Source: a virus
Strand: one strand, 5' to 3'
DNA length: 64,000 bases
IMG/VR virus record: IMGVR_UViG_3300045960_000114
Location: 1-64,000 of that record
Made by a program: the position numbers and the translations under genes
Part shown: in pieces, positions 41,380-49,573 of the stretch
How positions within the stretch are numbered: position 1 is the stretch's first letter
Layout: each line of letters begins with the position of its first letter
The notes under the pieces: model-generated
Database searches by the model: none
Told to the model about the DNA's origin: nothing
What the model saw: only the letters and a program-made list of their open reading frames with translations

Positions 41380-41757
41380 ATGGGCGAGACAAAGATCGAA
41401 AACTTTGAAGTACCGGCACCGGTACTTCAGGACATGATGGCCTTCATCGAGAAGAGTTCGTCTCTGCTCGAAGAGACGGGGCGTGTCCAGGCGGAGATGC
41501 ATCGTCGGGCGCCGGCGCTGGCTGACACGCTCGTCAAGGCGGGTCTGCTGGACGTCAAGTCGCGCGACGCGGCCATCAGCAAGTTGCAGGAACCGCTCCA
41601 AGTCATGGAGAGCCTGCAGAAGACGGCTGAGTACGTGACGCAATCAGTCCCGAGCATGGGTGCTCCGGACACGACACCTCAAGGTTCGGAGAAACCAGCG
41701 TCGGTGAAGGAATCCGACCGGGCGTATTACGCTCGGCTGGGCTTCAACGTAGCGTAA
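41380..41757 (+). CDS. Hypothetical protein between scaffold and decoration genes
   Basis: A 125-residue helical protein; ATG 41380 preceded by GAGGAGGAGTG. The middle is a charged helical bundle (LVKAGLLDVKSRDAAISKLQ) and the C-terminus is Pro/Ser-rich, ending DRAYYARLGFNVA. Unknown function. Its position within the head module suggests an assembly or head-associated protein. Confidence 0.5.
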   Translation: MGETKIENFEVPAPVLQDMMAFIEKSSSLLEETGRVQAEMHRRAPALADTLVKAGLLDVKSRDAAISKLQEPLQVMESLQKTAEYVTQSVPSMGAPDTTPQGSEKPASVKESDRAYYARLGFNVA

Positions 41758-41815
41758 CTCCGCCGGAGCTAGGGGCTCTGGATTGAAAAAGAATCCTTAA
41801 AGGAGGATCACAAAC

Positions 41816-42337
41816 ATGCCTGGTACCGTAACTCCGGCTCAGATGTTCGACCACACCTTGGATGCGAAGAAGGGCTGGCCTTCTCCGTACGCCCTGGACA
41901 AGTCCAAAGAGATCGCCTCGGGTGAAACTGGGATCCTGTCCGGTATGGTGGTCCACATCGACCCCACGACCGACAAGATCAAGCGGGGCTGCCCGTGGAA
42001 TGCCAACTGGGCCGCGATGCCCATCTTCGCGTTCCCGAACCAGAAGGATTTCGACGTGTCGTCTGACGTCGGAAACATTTCTGGCGGCGTGCTGGTTGGT
42101 CTGGTTGCCACCGGCTCGTACGAGCTGGAATCCACCGAGTACCTCGGTGTCGGCTACAACCCGAACATTCCGCTGACGGTCGAGAACACCCCCGGCGCGG
42201 ATCTGGGCAAGCTGGTCGCCACCACGCTGGGCTCGACCGACCTGATCGTCGGCGTCGTGTCGGACAAGGGTCCGCTCACGAACGAGTACAAGAAGACGTA
42301 CATTCGGTTCTGGCCGGTCTACCTGCCCAGCCACTAG
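41816..42337 (+). CDS. Putative capsid decoration protein
   Basis: A 173-residue, beta-rich protein with a ribosome site AAAGGAGGATC. The segments ISGGVLVGLVATGSYELEST and LTVENTPGADLGKL look like a small beta-barrel similar to capsid decoration proteins found immediately upstream of many major capsid genes. It lies 92 bases before the major capsid gene. There is no diagnostic motif, so the call rests on position, size and fold appearance. Confidence 0.55.
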   Translation: MPGTVTPAQMFDHTLDAKKGWPSPYALDKSKEIASGETGILSGMVVHIDPTTDKIKRGCPWNANWAAMPIFAFPNQKDFDVSSDVGNISGGVLVGLVATGSYELESTEYLGVGYNPNIPLTVENTPGADLGKLVATTLGSTDLIVGVVSDKGPLTNEYKKTYIRFWPVYLPSH

Positions 42338-42429
42338 GCCGAGGCAGTTGTAGTGCTTGATGCTGTTCGTTCAGGCGGTTAGCTGCCAGTGAGGCAGGCC
42401 GCAAGGGATAACAAAGGGAGGTTCACACC

Positions 42430-43371
42430 ATGGGTACGAGCAACGCTCCTACCACTAAGGCGTTGAACGAGGCAATGCTGTCTCGTCTGACGTCTGACGA
42501 TTGGGGGCTCCGCAAAGAAGCCACCGATGCGATCAACGACTACACCCGCGTGAAGATGCGTGAAGATGGCTTCCTTCGCCGCATCCTCCCGCCGGTGACG
42601 ATCACGAACGACGAGTTCGATCGTCAGGTCGACACCGACAAGCCGGTCAAAGTGATCGACTTGGAACCGGATGCGCCGGAAGCGGTCAGCGTGCCGTTCG
42701 CGGCCCTGACCGTCAATCGGTACATTCGGGCTCCTCGTTACAGGGTCATGTTTGACCGCATCCTGACGCCGAAGTTCACCAAGGACGTCGATGAACTCCG
42801 GACGTACGACATGGACATCCGGCAGATCCTGTCGGACATCTCCATCAAAGACATGCTGGCGACCGAGGACGGCAAGTTCGTTGCCACTCTGAACAGCCTG
42901 CTCCTGGGTGCCAACGTCGTGATCCCCTCCACCGGCGTCGCGCAGTACGTGACAATCGCCGGCGGGATCACCCGCGACACCATGGCGGAAGCCATGAAGG
43001 TCCTGCCCCGCACCCCGTCGCACCTCAACGTGGCCACGGTGCTGATCAACAACGTCAGCATCTGGGACATCGTGAAGTGGGGTCGTGACGAGGTCGGTGG
43101 TGACATGTCCCAGGAGCTCCTGCGGACTGGTTTCGCCGAACGTGAGATCATGGGCGTCCGCATGATCATCACGATCAAGCGCGACCTGGTTCCGGATGGG
43201 ACGGTCTTCCTGTTCGCCGAGCCGAAGTTCATGGGCAAGTTCTTCATCCTCGAAGACACGACCATGTACATCGACCGTCGCGCCTACATGCTCGAGTTCT
43301 TCGCGTACGAGAGCATCGGCGCCTGCGTGGCGAACGTCGCGTCGGTTGGCCGCGTGGACTTCGTGGCCTAA
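42430..43371 (+). CDS. Major capsid protein (HK97-like)
   Basis: A 313-residue protein with a strong ribosome site (AAAGGGAGG). Features that fit a capsid subunit include an N-terminal charged helix, an internal stretch around TVNRYIRAPRYRVMFDRILT and P-domain-like strands (VTIAGGITRDTMAEAMKVLP). The C-terminal part has DTTMYIDRRAYMLEFFAYES and then IGACVANVASVGRVDF. Its length, its place downstream of protease, scaffold and decoration genes, and a terminator hairpin directly after it support an abundant capsid gene. Confidence 0.8.
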   Translation: MGTSNAPTTKALNEAMLSRLTSDDWGLRKEATDAINDYTRVKMREDGFLRRILPPVTITNDEFDRQVDTDKPVKVIDLEPDAPEAVSVPFAALTVNRYIRAPRYRVMFDRILTPKFTKDVDELRTYDMDIRQILSDISIKDMLATEDGKFVATLNSLLLGANVVIPSTGVAQYVTIAGGITRDTMAEAMKVLPRTPSHLNVATVLINNVSIWDIVKWGRDEVGGDMSQELLRTGFAEREIMGVRMIITIKRDLVPDGTVFLFAEPKFMGKFFILEDTTMYIDRRAYMLEFFAYESIGACVANVASVGRVDFVA

Positions 43372-43393
43372 GTCTGGTAGGTCTTGCAGAATC

Positions 43394-43424
43394 GGGTGTG
43401 GGTCGCGCACAGCGGCCCACACCC
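43394..43424 (+). terminator. Hairpin after the major capsid gene
   Basis: A 9-bp stem, GGGTGTGGG with CCCACACCC, with a 13-base loop, followed by TTCTTC. It probably reduces read-through from the highly expressed capsid gene. Confidence 0.6.
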
Positions 43425-43444
43425 TTCTTCCGGGGTAGGTCGCG

Positions 43445-44731
43445 ATGCGAGATTCTCTCTTGGAAAAGGCGGCTAAGGGTGGGGCCGGTGGCCTACTCTC
43501 TTCTCTTTTCCAGGGAAAGTGGACGAAGGGGCTCGGCAGCTCGCTGAAGGAAATGGCGGGCCGGGCCGCGATGCAGGCCGGCACGGGTGCGTTGGTTGGC
43601 GGCGTCGCAAACAAGATTCGCGGTGGAAGTTTCGGGAGTGGTGCGCTTTCTGGTGCGATGGGTGGATTTACCGGAGGTAGCATCGGCTCAGGGTTGGTCA
43701 ACAACCCGAAGAAACAATGGCTTGGCGACGTGATTGGCGGAGCACTTGGTGGCGGAGTTGCTGGCGCCATGGTCCCGCCGGCGATCCAAGCAATGGGAAT
43801 GGAGCCTGGTTCAATGCCTAACCTCGAAGGAACACCTCAAGCTGGTTTTAACAAATACAGCTCTTTCGTTAAACAGGCACTGAAACCGAGACCAGGAGCA
43901 ACGAGCGCCCAAAATCCTGTTGATGCGCTTAAGGGCAAATTGCTTGGTGCGTTGCTTGCACATACAGGTGTTGGTGCGGGTATTGGCGCTTTGAGTGCTG
44001 GTGAAGATCGCCGGTTGGCTGGCGCTGGCCTTGGGGCTTTAGGTGGGTTGGCTGGCGCTGGGTTGGGCGCCGCAGCTGGTGGTATTGGTGGGTTGGGACT
44101 GGGAGCGGCTACCACTGGAAAAGTGGTTAAAGCGCCCCATCGCCCGCCTAAAGGATCTCCGGCTTGGCGTCAACCTAAGGGTACTACGTCGCCCCTTGGG
44201 GCTGGACTACACACGATTGGCAGTGGTGTACTCGGGTCTGCGCTTGGTGGGGTGGCTGGAACTTTAGGAGGCGCATACGTCGGGGGACGCGCGGCGAGAA
44301 AGACTGAAGGATCAAGCAAGCCGACTGAGCCCAAGAAGGAAGAGCCCGCGAAGGAAGCGCCCAAGAAGGAAGCTAAGCCGGAGGCAAAAGAAACTCCGAA
44401 GGAGAAAAAGGCCATGGCAAATGAGGCACTCGAAGTGCTGTTCAATCAGGTCTACCTGCCTGCTTTCCTGGAGAAAGCGGCGGAGCTGAACGTGAACATC
44501 ACGACAGCGGACGAACTGGACAAGGTGCTCGACACCACCGCTCGCGTCAAACAGGCGATGATCGAGGACAAGTCCAACACGTTCACGGAAGTTGCGAACG
44601 CGGCCAAGGGGCTGGCGCAGATTCCGCAGGAGAAGGAAGCCGAAGCGCGGCCTTCTCATTCCGAAGTCAGCCAGATGCTGGCTTCGAATCCCTACATGCT
44701 GCAGATGTTGGGCGCTGCGAAATCCGCTTAA
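43445..44731 (+). CDS. Gly-zipper protein with Lys/Glu linker and helical C-terminal domain
   Basis: A 428-residue protein. Residues 1-120 and 160-290 are long Gly/Ala-rich hydrophobic segments (SGALSGAMGGFTGGSIGSGL; GLGALGGLAGAGLGAAAGGI) with Gly-zipper periodicity, which suggests membrane insertion. Residues 295-323 are a Lys/Glu/Pro linker. Residues 324-428 are a helical soluble domain beginning MANEALEVLFNQVYLPAFLE. An in-frame ATG at 44414 follows AAGGAG by 9 bases, so the soluble domain could also be made alone. Not an identified family; a possible ejection or membrane-penetrating virion protein. Confidence 0.5.
   Translation: MRDSLLEKAAKGGAGGLLSSLFQGKWTKGLGSSLKEMAGRAAMQAGTGALVGGVANKIRGGSFGSGALSGAMGGFTGGSIGSGLVNNPKKQWLGDVIGGALGGGVAGAMVPPAIQAMGMEPGSMPNLEGTPQAGFNKYSSFVKQALKPRPGATSAQNPVDALKGKLLGALLAHTGVGAGIGALSAGEDRRLAGAGLGALGGLAGAGLGAAAGGIGGLGLGAATTGKVVKAPHRPPKGSPAWRQPKGTTSPLGAGLHTIGSGVLGSALGGVAGTLGGAYVGGRAARKTEGSSKPTEPKKEEPAKEAPKKEAKPEAKETPKEKKAMANEALEVLFNQVYLPAFLEKAAELNVNITTADELDKVLDTTARVKQAMIEDKSNTFTEVANAAKGLAQIPQEKEAEARPSHSEVSQMLASNPYMLQMLGAAKSA
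44399..44416 (+). promoter_or_regulatory. Internal Shine-Dalgarno with in-frame ATG
   Basis: AAGGAG (44399-44404), 9 bases, then ATG (44414) in frame with the gene starting at 43445. It would give a 105-residue protein starting MANEALEV. The site is within a Lys/Glu-coding run, so chance is possible. Confidence 0.35.
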
Positions 44732-44745
44732 GCGGGAGTTGAAGC

Positions 44746-45222
44746 ATGCCTGGTCAACGAGCCAAAGAAGGCGCGACTTTCATTACCCGTCGCGCTGCCT
44801 ACCGCATCATCACAGCGATTGATGCGTCTGGCGTCATCGACCCGTCCATCCCGATTCTGGACACGCGGGGTGCCGGGCAGTTGACTGTTGGGCTGAGCAA
44901 TGGGGACACCAATCAGTACGGCAAGGACGCGCGTATCCTGATTGCTGCGATCCCCAATGGCTTCACCAACGTCACGCTACAGCTTTGGCTGCATGCGCCA
45001 GATGACCAGTACGAGCTGAAGAGCGTCAATGCTTCGTCCTCGAGCTCGAGTTCGTCACCGCTTCCAGTCACGGAAGACTGGGTGCTGGCTGAACAGAAGA
45101 CGGGCATTGGCGGGCCGGTCCTGTGGGTGGCCAAGGACATCCCCCCAGGCGAGTACAAGATACTCATGACGGCAGCCACAGGCAGTGGCTACCTCACCCT
45201 CAGGGAACAACACGCAGCGTAA
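44746..45222 (+). CDS. Small beta-rich structural protein with poly-Ser linker
   Basis: A 158-residue protein. It begins with a helix, then beta strands (LTVGLSNGDTNQYGKDARIL; FTNVTLQLWLHAP). It contains an eight-serine run at 45034-45057 that joins it to a second beta segment (EYKILMTAATGSGYLTLREQ). It lies between the capsid and neck genes and is probably a virion protein. The Ser run recurs in several tail proteins of this phage. Confidence 0.5.
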   Translation: MPGQRAKEGATFITRRAAYRIITAIDASGVIDPSIPILDTRGAGQLTVGLSNGDTNQYGKDARILIAAIPNGFTNVTLQLWLHAPDDQYELKSVNASSSSSSSSPLPVTEDWVLAEQKTGIGGPVLWVAKDIPPGEYKILMTAATGSGYLTLREQHAA

Positions 45223-45232
45223 GGAGATAGAC

Positions 45233-45478
45233 ATGCGAACTCTGATCACGAACACGTCTGGCGCGAGCAAGTTCTTCGGCTTCATCCCCCCGCACGGCGC
45301 GCAGCTTGATAACGGCGCCAACGTGGTGGTGGATGGCGACCTGGCTACGGTGCTGGCTGGCGGGCGGAACCGCTACAGCCGAAAGACCGAGCTGCACGCC
45401 ATGAAGACTGCCGTTGCCAACGGCGAGGTCACGGTTGCTGATCTGCCGGATACCTCTTCCAGCAGCAGCTCGATCTAG
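45233..45478 (+). CDS. Small head/neck protein ending in a Ser run
   Basis: An 81-residue protein from ATG 45233 (AAGGAGATAGAC). The sequence (RTLITNTSGASKFFGFIPPH; NGANVVVDGDLATVLAG) has the pattern of a short beta barrel seen in small head-region proteins. It ends with six serines (45455-45472) and then Ile. A classical terminator follows. Function unknown. Confidence 0.5.
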   Translation: MRTLITNTSGASKFFGFIPPHGAQLDNGANVVVDGDLATVLAGGRNRYSRKTELHAMKTAVANGEVTVADLPDTSSSSSSI

Positions 45479-45521
45479 CTTTTCGCGACGCGGCCAGGTG
45501 TAATGGCCGGTAAGTCGGTTG

Positions 45522-45562
45522 CCGCGCGGCAGAAAACCCCGACTGCCGCGCGGTTTTTCTTT
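45522..45562 (+). terminator. Rho-independent terminator
   Basis: A perfect 10-bp stem, CCGCGCGGCA with TGCCGCGCGG, with a 12-base loop, followed by TTTTTCTTT. This is the clearest intrinsic terminator in the window. It ends the capsid-region transcript before the neck/tail genes. Confidence 0.85.
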
Positions 45563-45588
45563 AGGGGGTGGCGCCAGGGGGTGCGAAC

Positions 45589-46518
45589 ATGGCCTTCGCA
45601 AACGATTGTCTCGATACCATCGGGACATGCCCTGACAACATCCCCTCGCTGTGCACGAGTCAGTCCGTCGAAGAAAGACTCACCCTCAAGCTGTTTGACC
45701 CGTGCAGTCGGCAACCGCTCGACTTGACCATCTACGACATTCCAGAGGGCAGTTCCTCTGGTAGCTCCTCACCGAGTTCCAATCTGTCCTCCAACTTCTC
45801 CTCGTCCAGCTCTGCTGGACCGGTGGTCAAGCACGGCGTCGAGATCGTCACGAAGGAAGCGCCACAGCTGATTCCATATTGGTGTGTCATGGCTGACATG
45901 CCGACAGTAGAGGAATCCAAAGCCGGAATCGTTCATTTTACGCCGCCTGCCGCCATGGTCGAAAAGCCTGGGATTTTCACTGGGATGGCACTCATCTGGG
46001 AGCACGGTGTCGCCAAGAAGCAGTGGCCGTTCTGGCTCGATGTCCGCCCCCGGTTGGACATCTGGAATATCTGGAATCCCGGCTGGCCCATCACGGTCCC
46101 GGAGATCCGGATCGCCATTCGTGACACCTGTCCTGAAGTCAACTTCCTCATCGACAAGGTCGAGTTTGAGACGCACGAGATCATTTGGGCAATCCAACAG
46201 CCGGTGGACAAGTGGAACGCCACGCGCCCGCCGGTAGGCACGTTCACCTACGCGGATTTCCCGTATCGGTATCACTGGCGGTTGGGCGCGGTTGCAGAGC
46301 TGTTGCGCATGGCCGCCATCTGGATGCGGCGCAACGACCTGGATTACAGCGCCGGCGGCCTGCAGATCATGGACACCAAGAAGTGGCCTGATTACCTGCG
46401 GATCTCCGACACGTTGCGCGACGAGTACGATAAGTGGATGATCAACGAGAAGAAGGGGCTCAATCTCGACAATGCCTACGCGAGTTTGGGCGGATACAAG
46501 TACGCGCCGTATCGCTAA
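45589..46518 (+). CDS. Putative neck/connector protein with Ser-rich insert
   Basis: A 309-residue protein; ATG 45589 (after AGGGGG) preferred to GTG 45568. Residues about 50-75 are a Ser-rich linker with short runs (SSPSSNLSSNFSSSSSAGP). The C-terminal 100 residues are helical and Trp/Tyr-rich: WRLGAVAELLRMAAIWMRRN, DLDYSAGGLQIMD. Position after the capsid terminator and before the sheath fits a head-tail connector or adaptor. The family is not certain. Confidence 0.5.
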   Translation: MAFANDCLDTIGTCPDNIPSLCTSQSVEERLTLKLFDPCSRQPLDLTIYDIPEGSSSGSSSPSSNLSSNFSSSSSAGPVVKHGVEIVTKEAPQLIPYWCVMADMPTVEESKAGIVHFTPPAAMVEKPGIFTGMALIWEHGVAKKQWPFWLDVRPRLDIWNIWNPGWPITVPEIRIAIRDTCPEVNFLIDKVEFETHEIIWAIQQPVDKWNATRPPVGTFTYADFPYRYHWRLGAVAELLRMAAIWMRRNDLDYSAGGLQIMDTKKWPDYLRISDTLRDEYDKWMINEKKGLNLDNAYASLGGYKYAPYR

Positions 46519-46528
46519 GGGGGCTGGA

Positions 46529-47146
46529 ATGCTTGACCTGTTTTTTGGACAAAGCCGCCTGGCAGAACAGAAGGTTCGCTCGTTTTTGAAGACGGCACAG
46601 GCAGGGCCGCCGCCCGGCGGTCCCCCGCCTGGCCCGCCAGGCGGTATGCCGCCAGGACCCCCAGGCATGCCGCCTGGCCCTCAAGGGCCGCCGCCGCCTC
46701 CGTGGGATCCCATGGCGCCGCCTGGAATGCCGAAGAACCCCCCATCAGCGCAGAAGACACCTGATCAGATTCCTTATGCCCAGCGCGCGCAGTTGCAGGG
46801 CAAGGAGTATGAGATGGACCCGCTGGCCGCCACGCAGGGGCTGGATATCCTGAGCCACGGCGCGAAGCAGAATCCGCAGCGGTTCACGCTGGGCCAGCGG
46901 ATGATGGAACCGCCGGCTGCGGTCGGCAGGCGTATCAAGCGCGCGCTCAGCAACCTGAAGCAGCGGCAGTTCCTGGAAGGGAAGATCAAGCACGACCCCC
47001 GCAAGGGGCGCACGCAGGGTGAGGAAGTCACTAAGGCGCTTTCGGACAAGGCACATGGCGATCTCCTGGGCGGCAGAAGCGACGATGTCGTCAAGTATCT
47101 GGCTAAGAAGCGAGTGGAGTTGGCGCTCAAGTCAGGAGACAAATGA
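46529..47146 (+). CDS. Pro/Gly-rich hypothetical structural protein
   Basis: A 205-residue protein. The N-terminus is LDLFFGQSRLAEQKVRSFLK, then a Pro-Gly-Met low-complexity run (about residues 30-70), then a basic helical part (GRRIKRALSNLKQRQFLEGK). The low-complexity style matches the protein at 28117. It overlaps the next gene by 4 bases. Function unknown. Confidence 0.5.
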   Translation: MLDLFFGQSRLAEQKVRSFLKTAQAGPPPGGPPPGPPGGMPPGPPGMPPGPQGPPPPPWDPMAPPGMPKNPPSAQKTPDQIPYAQRAQLQGKEYEMDPLAATQGLDILSHGAKQNPQRFTLGQRMMEPPAAVGRRIKRALSNLKQRQFLEGKIKHDPRKGRTQGEEVTKALSDKAHGDLLGGRSDDVVKYLAKKRVELALKSGDK

Positions 47147-48117
47147 CCGCACCGTCCCACCTACCCGGCGGCCTGCCGTCGACGATCTATAACCCGGCGG
47201 ATGTAGTCCGTCTGGAATGTGGCGTGTTCAAGCGCATCCAGACGGTCGTCCAGCCGTTGGGTGGGAACCTGATCGCGTGGGAGCTGTTTGAGGGTTTCCG
47301 GTCTCCGGGGCCGTACCACTTCTACGTGGACTTCGGGCGTTCGGGTACGAACGAGTGGGAAGTGCTGAACCAGCAGCCGATCATCGATTCATGCGCATTC
47401 TACGACCTGGCGCAGCGACATTGGGACCACTTTATCGATTTCTACTATAGGGTGCGGCTAGTTCTTCCGTCGCTGGTCAACCCAGATGGTTCCTGCGTTG
47501 TTCATGTCAGCCAACCGCAGCAGGCCAATGGTGCGCTGGCCAAGCGCGACTGGCTGGTCATGCGCGAGATCTGCCGCAAGGAGTACCTGCTTCAACGCAA
47601 ACGCACGAACGTCAACAACGTGGGGTGGATCCTCAAGCGGAGACGCTGGGGTGTCTCCTGTGACAAATGCAAGGAGTATGACACCCTTGAAGTTCAGAAG
47701 ACTTCGTGTGATCAGTGCTTCGGGACTGGCTTCATAGGGGGCTACTTCCGGGGAATCGATTTCAGGGTCACCATGGATGCGCCGTGGGGCCGCGAGTTCA
47801 AGCGTGACGAGACGGTGTCGCTGACGAACAACACCCAGCGCAAAGGCCGAGTGGTTGCCTACCCGTATCTCGACACGAACGATATCTACGTGCGGAAGGA
47901 TACCGGTGACCGGTACTTCGTGAACGCGCTGGAGACGCTGGCGGAAGTAAGCGGTGTTCCGATCGTCCTGAATGTGGAGTTAAGGCTTGCCCCCGTCACG
48001 GATCCCATTTACAACGTGCCCGTCAACGGATGGCAGTCGAGCTCATCCTCAAGCTCGCAATCGCCTGGTGCTAAATGTGGACCAGAGGCTGGCTTGAAAG
48101 TCGATAACGACTGGTAA
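47143..48117 (+). CDS. Neck/tail structural protein with zinc-ribbon and Ser-run tail
   Basis: A 324-residue protein. Residues 185-210 contain CDKCKEYDTLEVQKTSCDQC, a CxxC...CxxC zinc ribbon. The flanking sequence is beta-rich (WELFEGFRSPGPYHFYVDFG; RKGRVVAYPYLDTNDIYVRK). Near the C-terminus is a seven-serine run (48037-48057). Its position in the neck/tail block suggests a virion protein; a metal-binding connector is possible. The exact role is unknown. Confidence 0.5.
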   Translation: MTAPSHLPGGLPSTIYNPADVVRLECGVFKRIQTVVQPLGGNLIAWELFEGFRSPGPYHFYVDFGRSGTNEWEVLNQQPIIDSCAFYDLAQRHWDHFIDFYYRVRLVLPSLVNPDGSCVVHVSQPQQANGALAKRDWLVMREICRKEYLLQRKRTNVNNVGWILKRRRWGVSCDKCKEYDTLEVQKTSCDQCFGTGFIGGYFRGIDFRVTMDAPWGREFKRDETVSLTNNTQRKGRVVAYPYLDTNDIYVRKDTGDRYFVNALETLAEVSGVPIVLNVELRLAPVTDPIYNVPVNGWQSSSSSSSQSPGAKCGPEAGLKVDNDW

Positions 48118-48140
48118 TAATAGGGGTTGGAGGTTCCACC

Positions 48141-48779
48141 ATGGCAAAGATGCCGATTGACAAGCTGACCGAGTTGGCACGCAAGAAGCCCTGGCTGGTC
48201 GGCGCACTTGCCGGCGGTGCATTAGGCGCGCCGATAGGGCTCATGCGATCCGACGAAGGCGAGGAGATGCGCGGCGCATTGGCCGGCGGACTGACTGGCG
48301 CAGGTGTTGGCGCGCTCGGTGGAATGGGCGCGAAGAAACTGCAGGATGTGATTGATGCCATCGCCACGCGCGGCCAGCAGATCGCGGCTGCCGGTGGTGT
48401 CGGTGGATTGGTTGGTGGCGCGGTTGGTGCGTCCAAGATGGCGCCGTGGGTGAAGAAACGCCTGATGCGTCAGGCGGGCGGCGAACCTGAGATGGCAGAA
48501 GAAGAAAATAAGGAGGCTCAAATGGCCAACGAGACTGAAAAGGTGGTCAAGGATTTGACCAAGGACATGCCCGCTGAGAAGCAGGCTGAGCAGGAGAAGG
48601 TCGCGTCGGATCGCGTCAACTCCTTCGATTTCGGCATTGACCTGTTCTGTCAGGAGAACGGGCTCAACAAGCAGGCATTCGCCGAGATGCTCGGTTTCGA
48701 GAACGAGAAGGACATGGCGCAGGGGATCATCGAATGCCTGGTCAGCAACCAGCAGGAAGCGCCGAAGGCAAACGCCTGA
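48141..48779 (+). CDS. Gly-zipper protein with soluble C-terminal domain
   Basis: A 212-residue protein with GGAGG before ATG. Residues 15-110 are Gly/Ala-rich hydrophobic (LVGALAGGALGAPIGLM; GLTGAGVGALGGMGAKK). Residues 128-212 are a charged helical domain beginning MANETEKVVKDLTKD and containing NKQAFAEMLGFE. A perfect AAGGAGG sits 5 bases before an in-frame ATG at 48522, suggesting a second, shorter product. The layout resembles the gene at 43445. Function unknown. Confidence 0.5.
   Translation: MAKMPIDKLTELARKKPWLVGALAGGALGAPIGLMRSDEGEEMRGALAGGLTGAGVGALGGMGAKKLQDVIDAIATRGQQIAAAGGVGGLVGGAVGASKMAPWVKKRLMRQAGGEPEMAEEENKEAQMANETEKVVKDLTKDMPAEKQAEQEKVASDRVNSFDFGIDLFCQENGLNKQAFAEMLGFENEKDMAQGIIECLVSNQQEAPKANA
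48510..48524 (+). promoter_or_regulatory. Internal Shine-Dalgarno with in-frame ATG
   Basis: AAGGAGG (48510-48516), 5 bases, then ATG (48522) in frame with the gene at 48141. This has the best sequence and spacing of the three internal starts. The short product would be 85 residues beginning MANETEKV. Confidence 0.45.
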
Positions 48780-48813
48780 AGCAGTGGCGTAAGCCCAGAA
48801 TAGGCAGGATGGT

Positions 48814-48840
48814 TCCACGCGGTCTGATGGACCGCGTGGA
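48814..48840 (+). terminator. Strong intergenic hairpin before the tail genes
   Basis: A perfect 11-bp stem, TCCACGCGGTC with GACCGCGTGGA, and a 5-base loop (TGATG). No T-tract follows, so it may be an RNA-processing or stabilising element rather than a terminator. Confidence 0.5.
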
Positions 48841-48866
48841 CATTCGTACTTGGGAGCCCGGACCTG

Positions 48867-49562
48867 ATGGCCGACCCGGCAGACAAAACGACACCGGTAG
48901 CCGTAGATCTTGACCCGGTTACCAGCCTGTGCACGTCGCAGAGTCTTGCGAATGTGATGACGGGTATGTTCACGCGTGCCTGCCAGGAACACTTTTCAGA
49001 TCCGAACAACATGGCCTTCAACGCCTACACGGAGGAAGGCAAGGAGATGCTGGAGGACTACATCTGGACTCCAGACAACACAACCACTAAGATACAGATC
49101 CAGCCGGTGTGGATGTACAACTCGCAGGACATCCAGCGCCGCCCCGCGATCTACGTAAAGCGCGGAAAATGGCATACGAGTCGGCTGGCGATCAATGACG
49201 GCATGACGGTCGGTGCCGTTCGGAATGCGCAAGGCGGGGTCGAGCGCGTGGAAGGCGAGTATCACGTGCGGCAGGTGGATGGCTCTCACATTGTTCATTG
49301 TGTGGGAAGATCAGGAGCAGAAGCAGAGTTGCTGGGCCAGGAAGTGCTTGAGTATTTCATGTCCTTCGCACCTGTGTTGCGGCAGGAGATGAAACTTCAC
49401 TACTTGGAGGTGTCGGACGTGGACGAGGTGAAGATGCTCGACGAGGACGTTGAGCGATTCGTCACGCCCGTGATCCTGTCCTACACCTTCATGCGTTCAT
49501 GGCGCCTTGAACAGCAGGCGCCGTGGCTCAAAGCCCTGGCGATCGACTTGGCTGCGAAATAG
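48867..49562 (+). CDS. Putative tail terminator/completion protein
   Basis: A 231-residue alpha/beta protein directly upstream of the tail sheath gene, which is the normal position of a tail terminator or neck-completion protein. Segments are PAIYVKRGKWHTSRLAINDG, EYHVRQVDGSHIVHCVGRSG and AELLGQEVLEYFMSFAP. No diagnostic motif. The call is mostly positional. Confidence 0.5.
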   Translation: MADPADKTTPVAVDLDPVTSLCTSQSLANVMTGMFTRACQEHFSDPNNMAFNAYTEEGKEMLEDYIWTPDNTTTKIQIQPVWMYNSQDIQRRPAIYVKRGKWHTSRLAINDGMTVGAVRNAQGGVERVEGEYHVRQVDGSHIVHCVGRSGAEAELLGQEVLEYFMSFAPVLRQEMKLHYLEVSDVDEVKMLDEDVERFVTPVILSYTFMRSWRLEQQAPWLKALAIDLAAK

Positions 49563-49573
49563 GAGATTCCGAC

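Noticed and set aside
42379-43770. Minus-strand ORF of 463 residues over the major capsid gene
   Set aside because: It covers the capsid gene, its terminator and the next gene start, which is incompatible with the plus-strand organisation. No motif.
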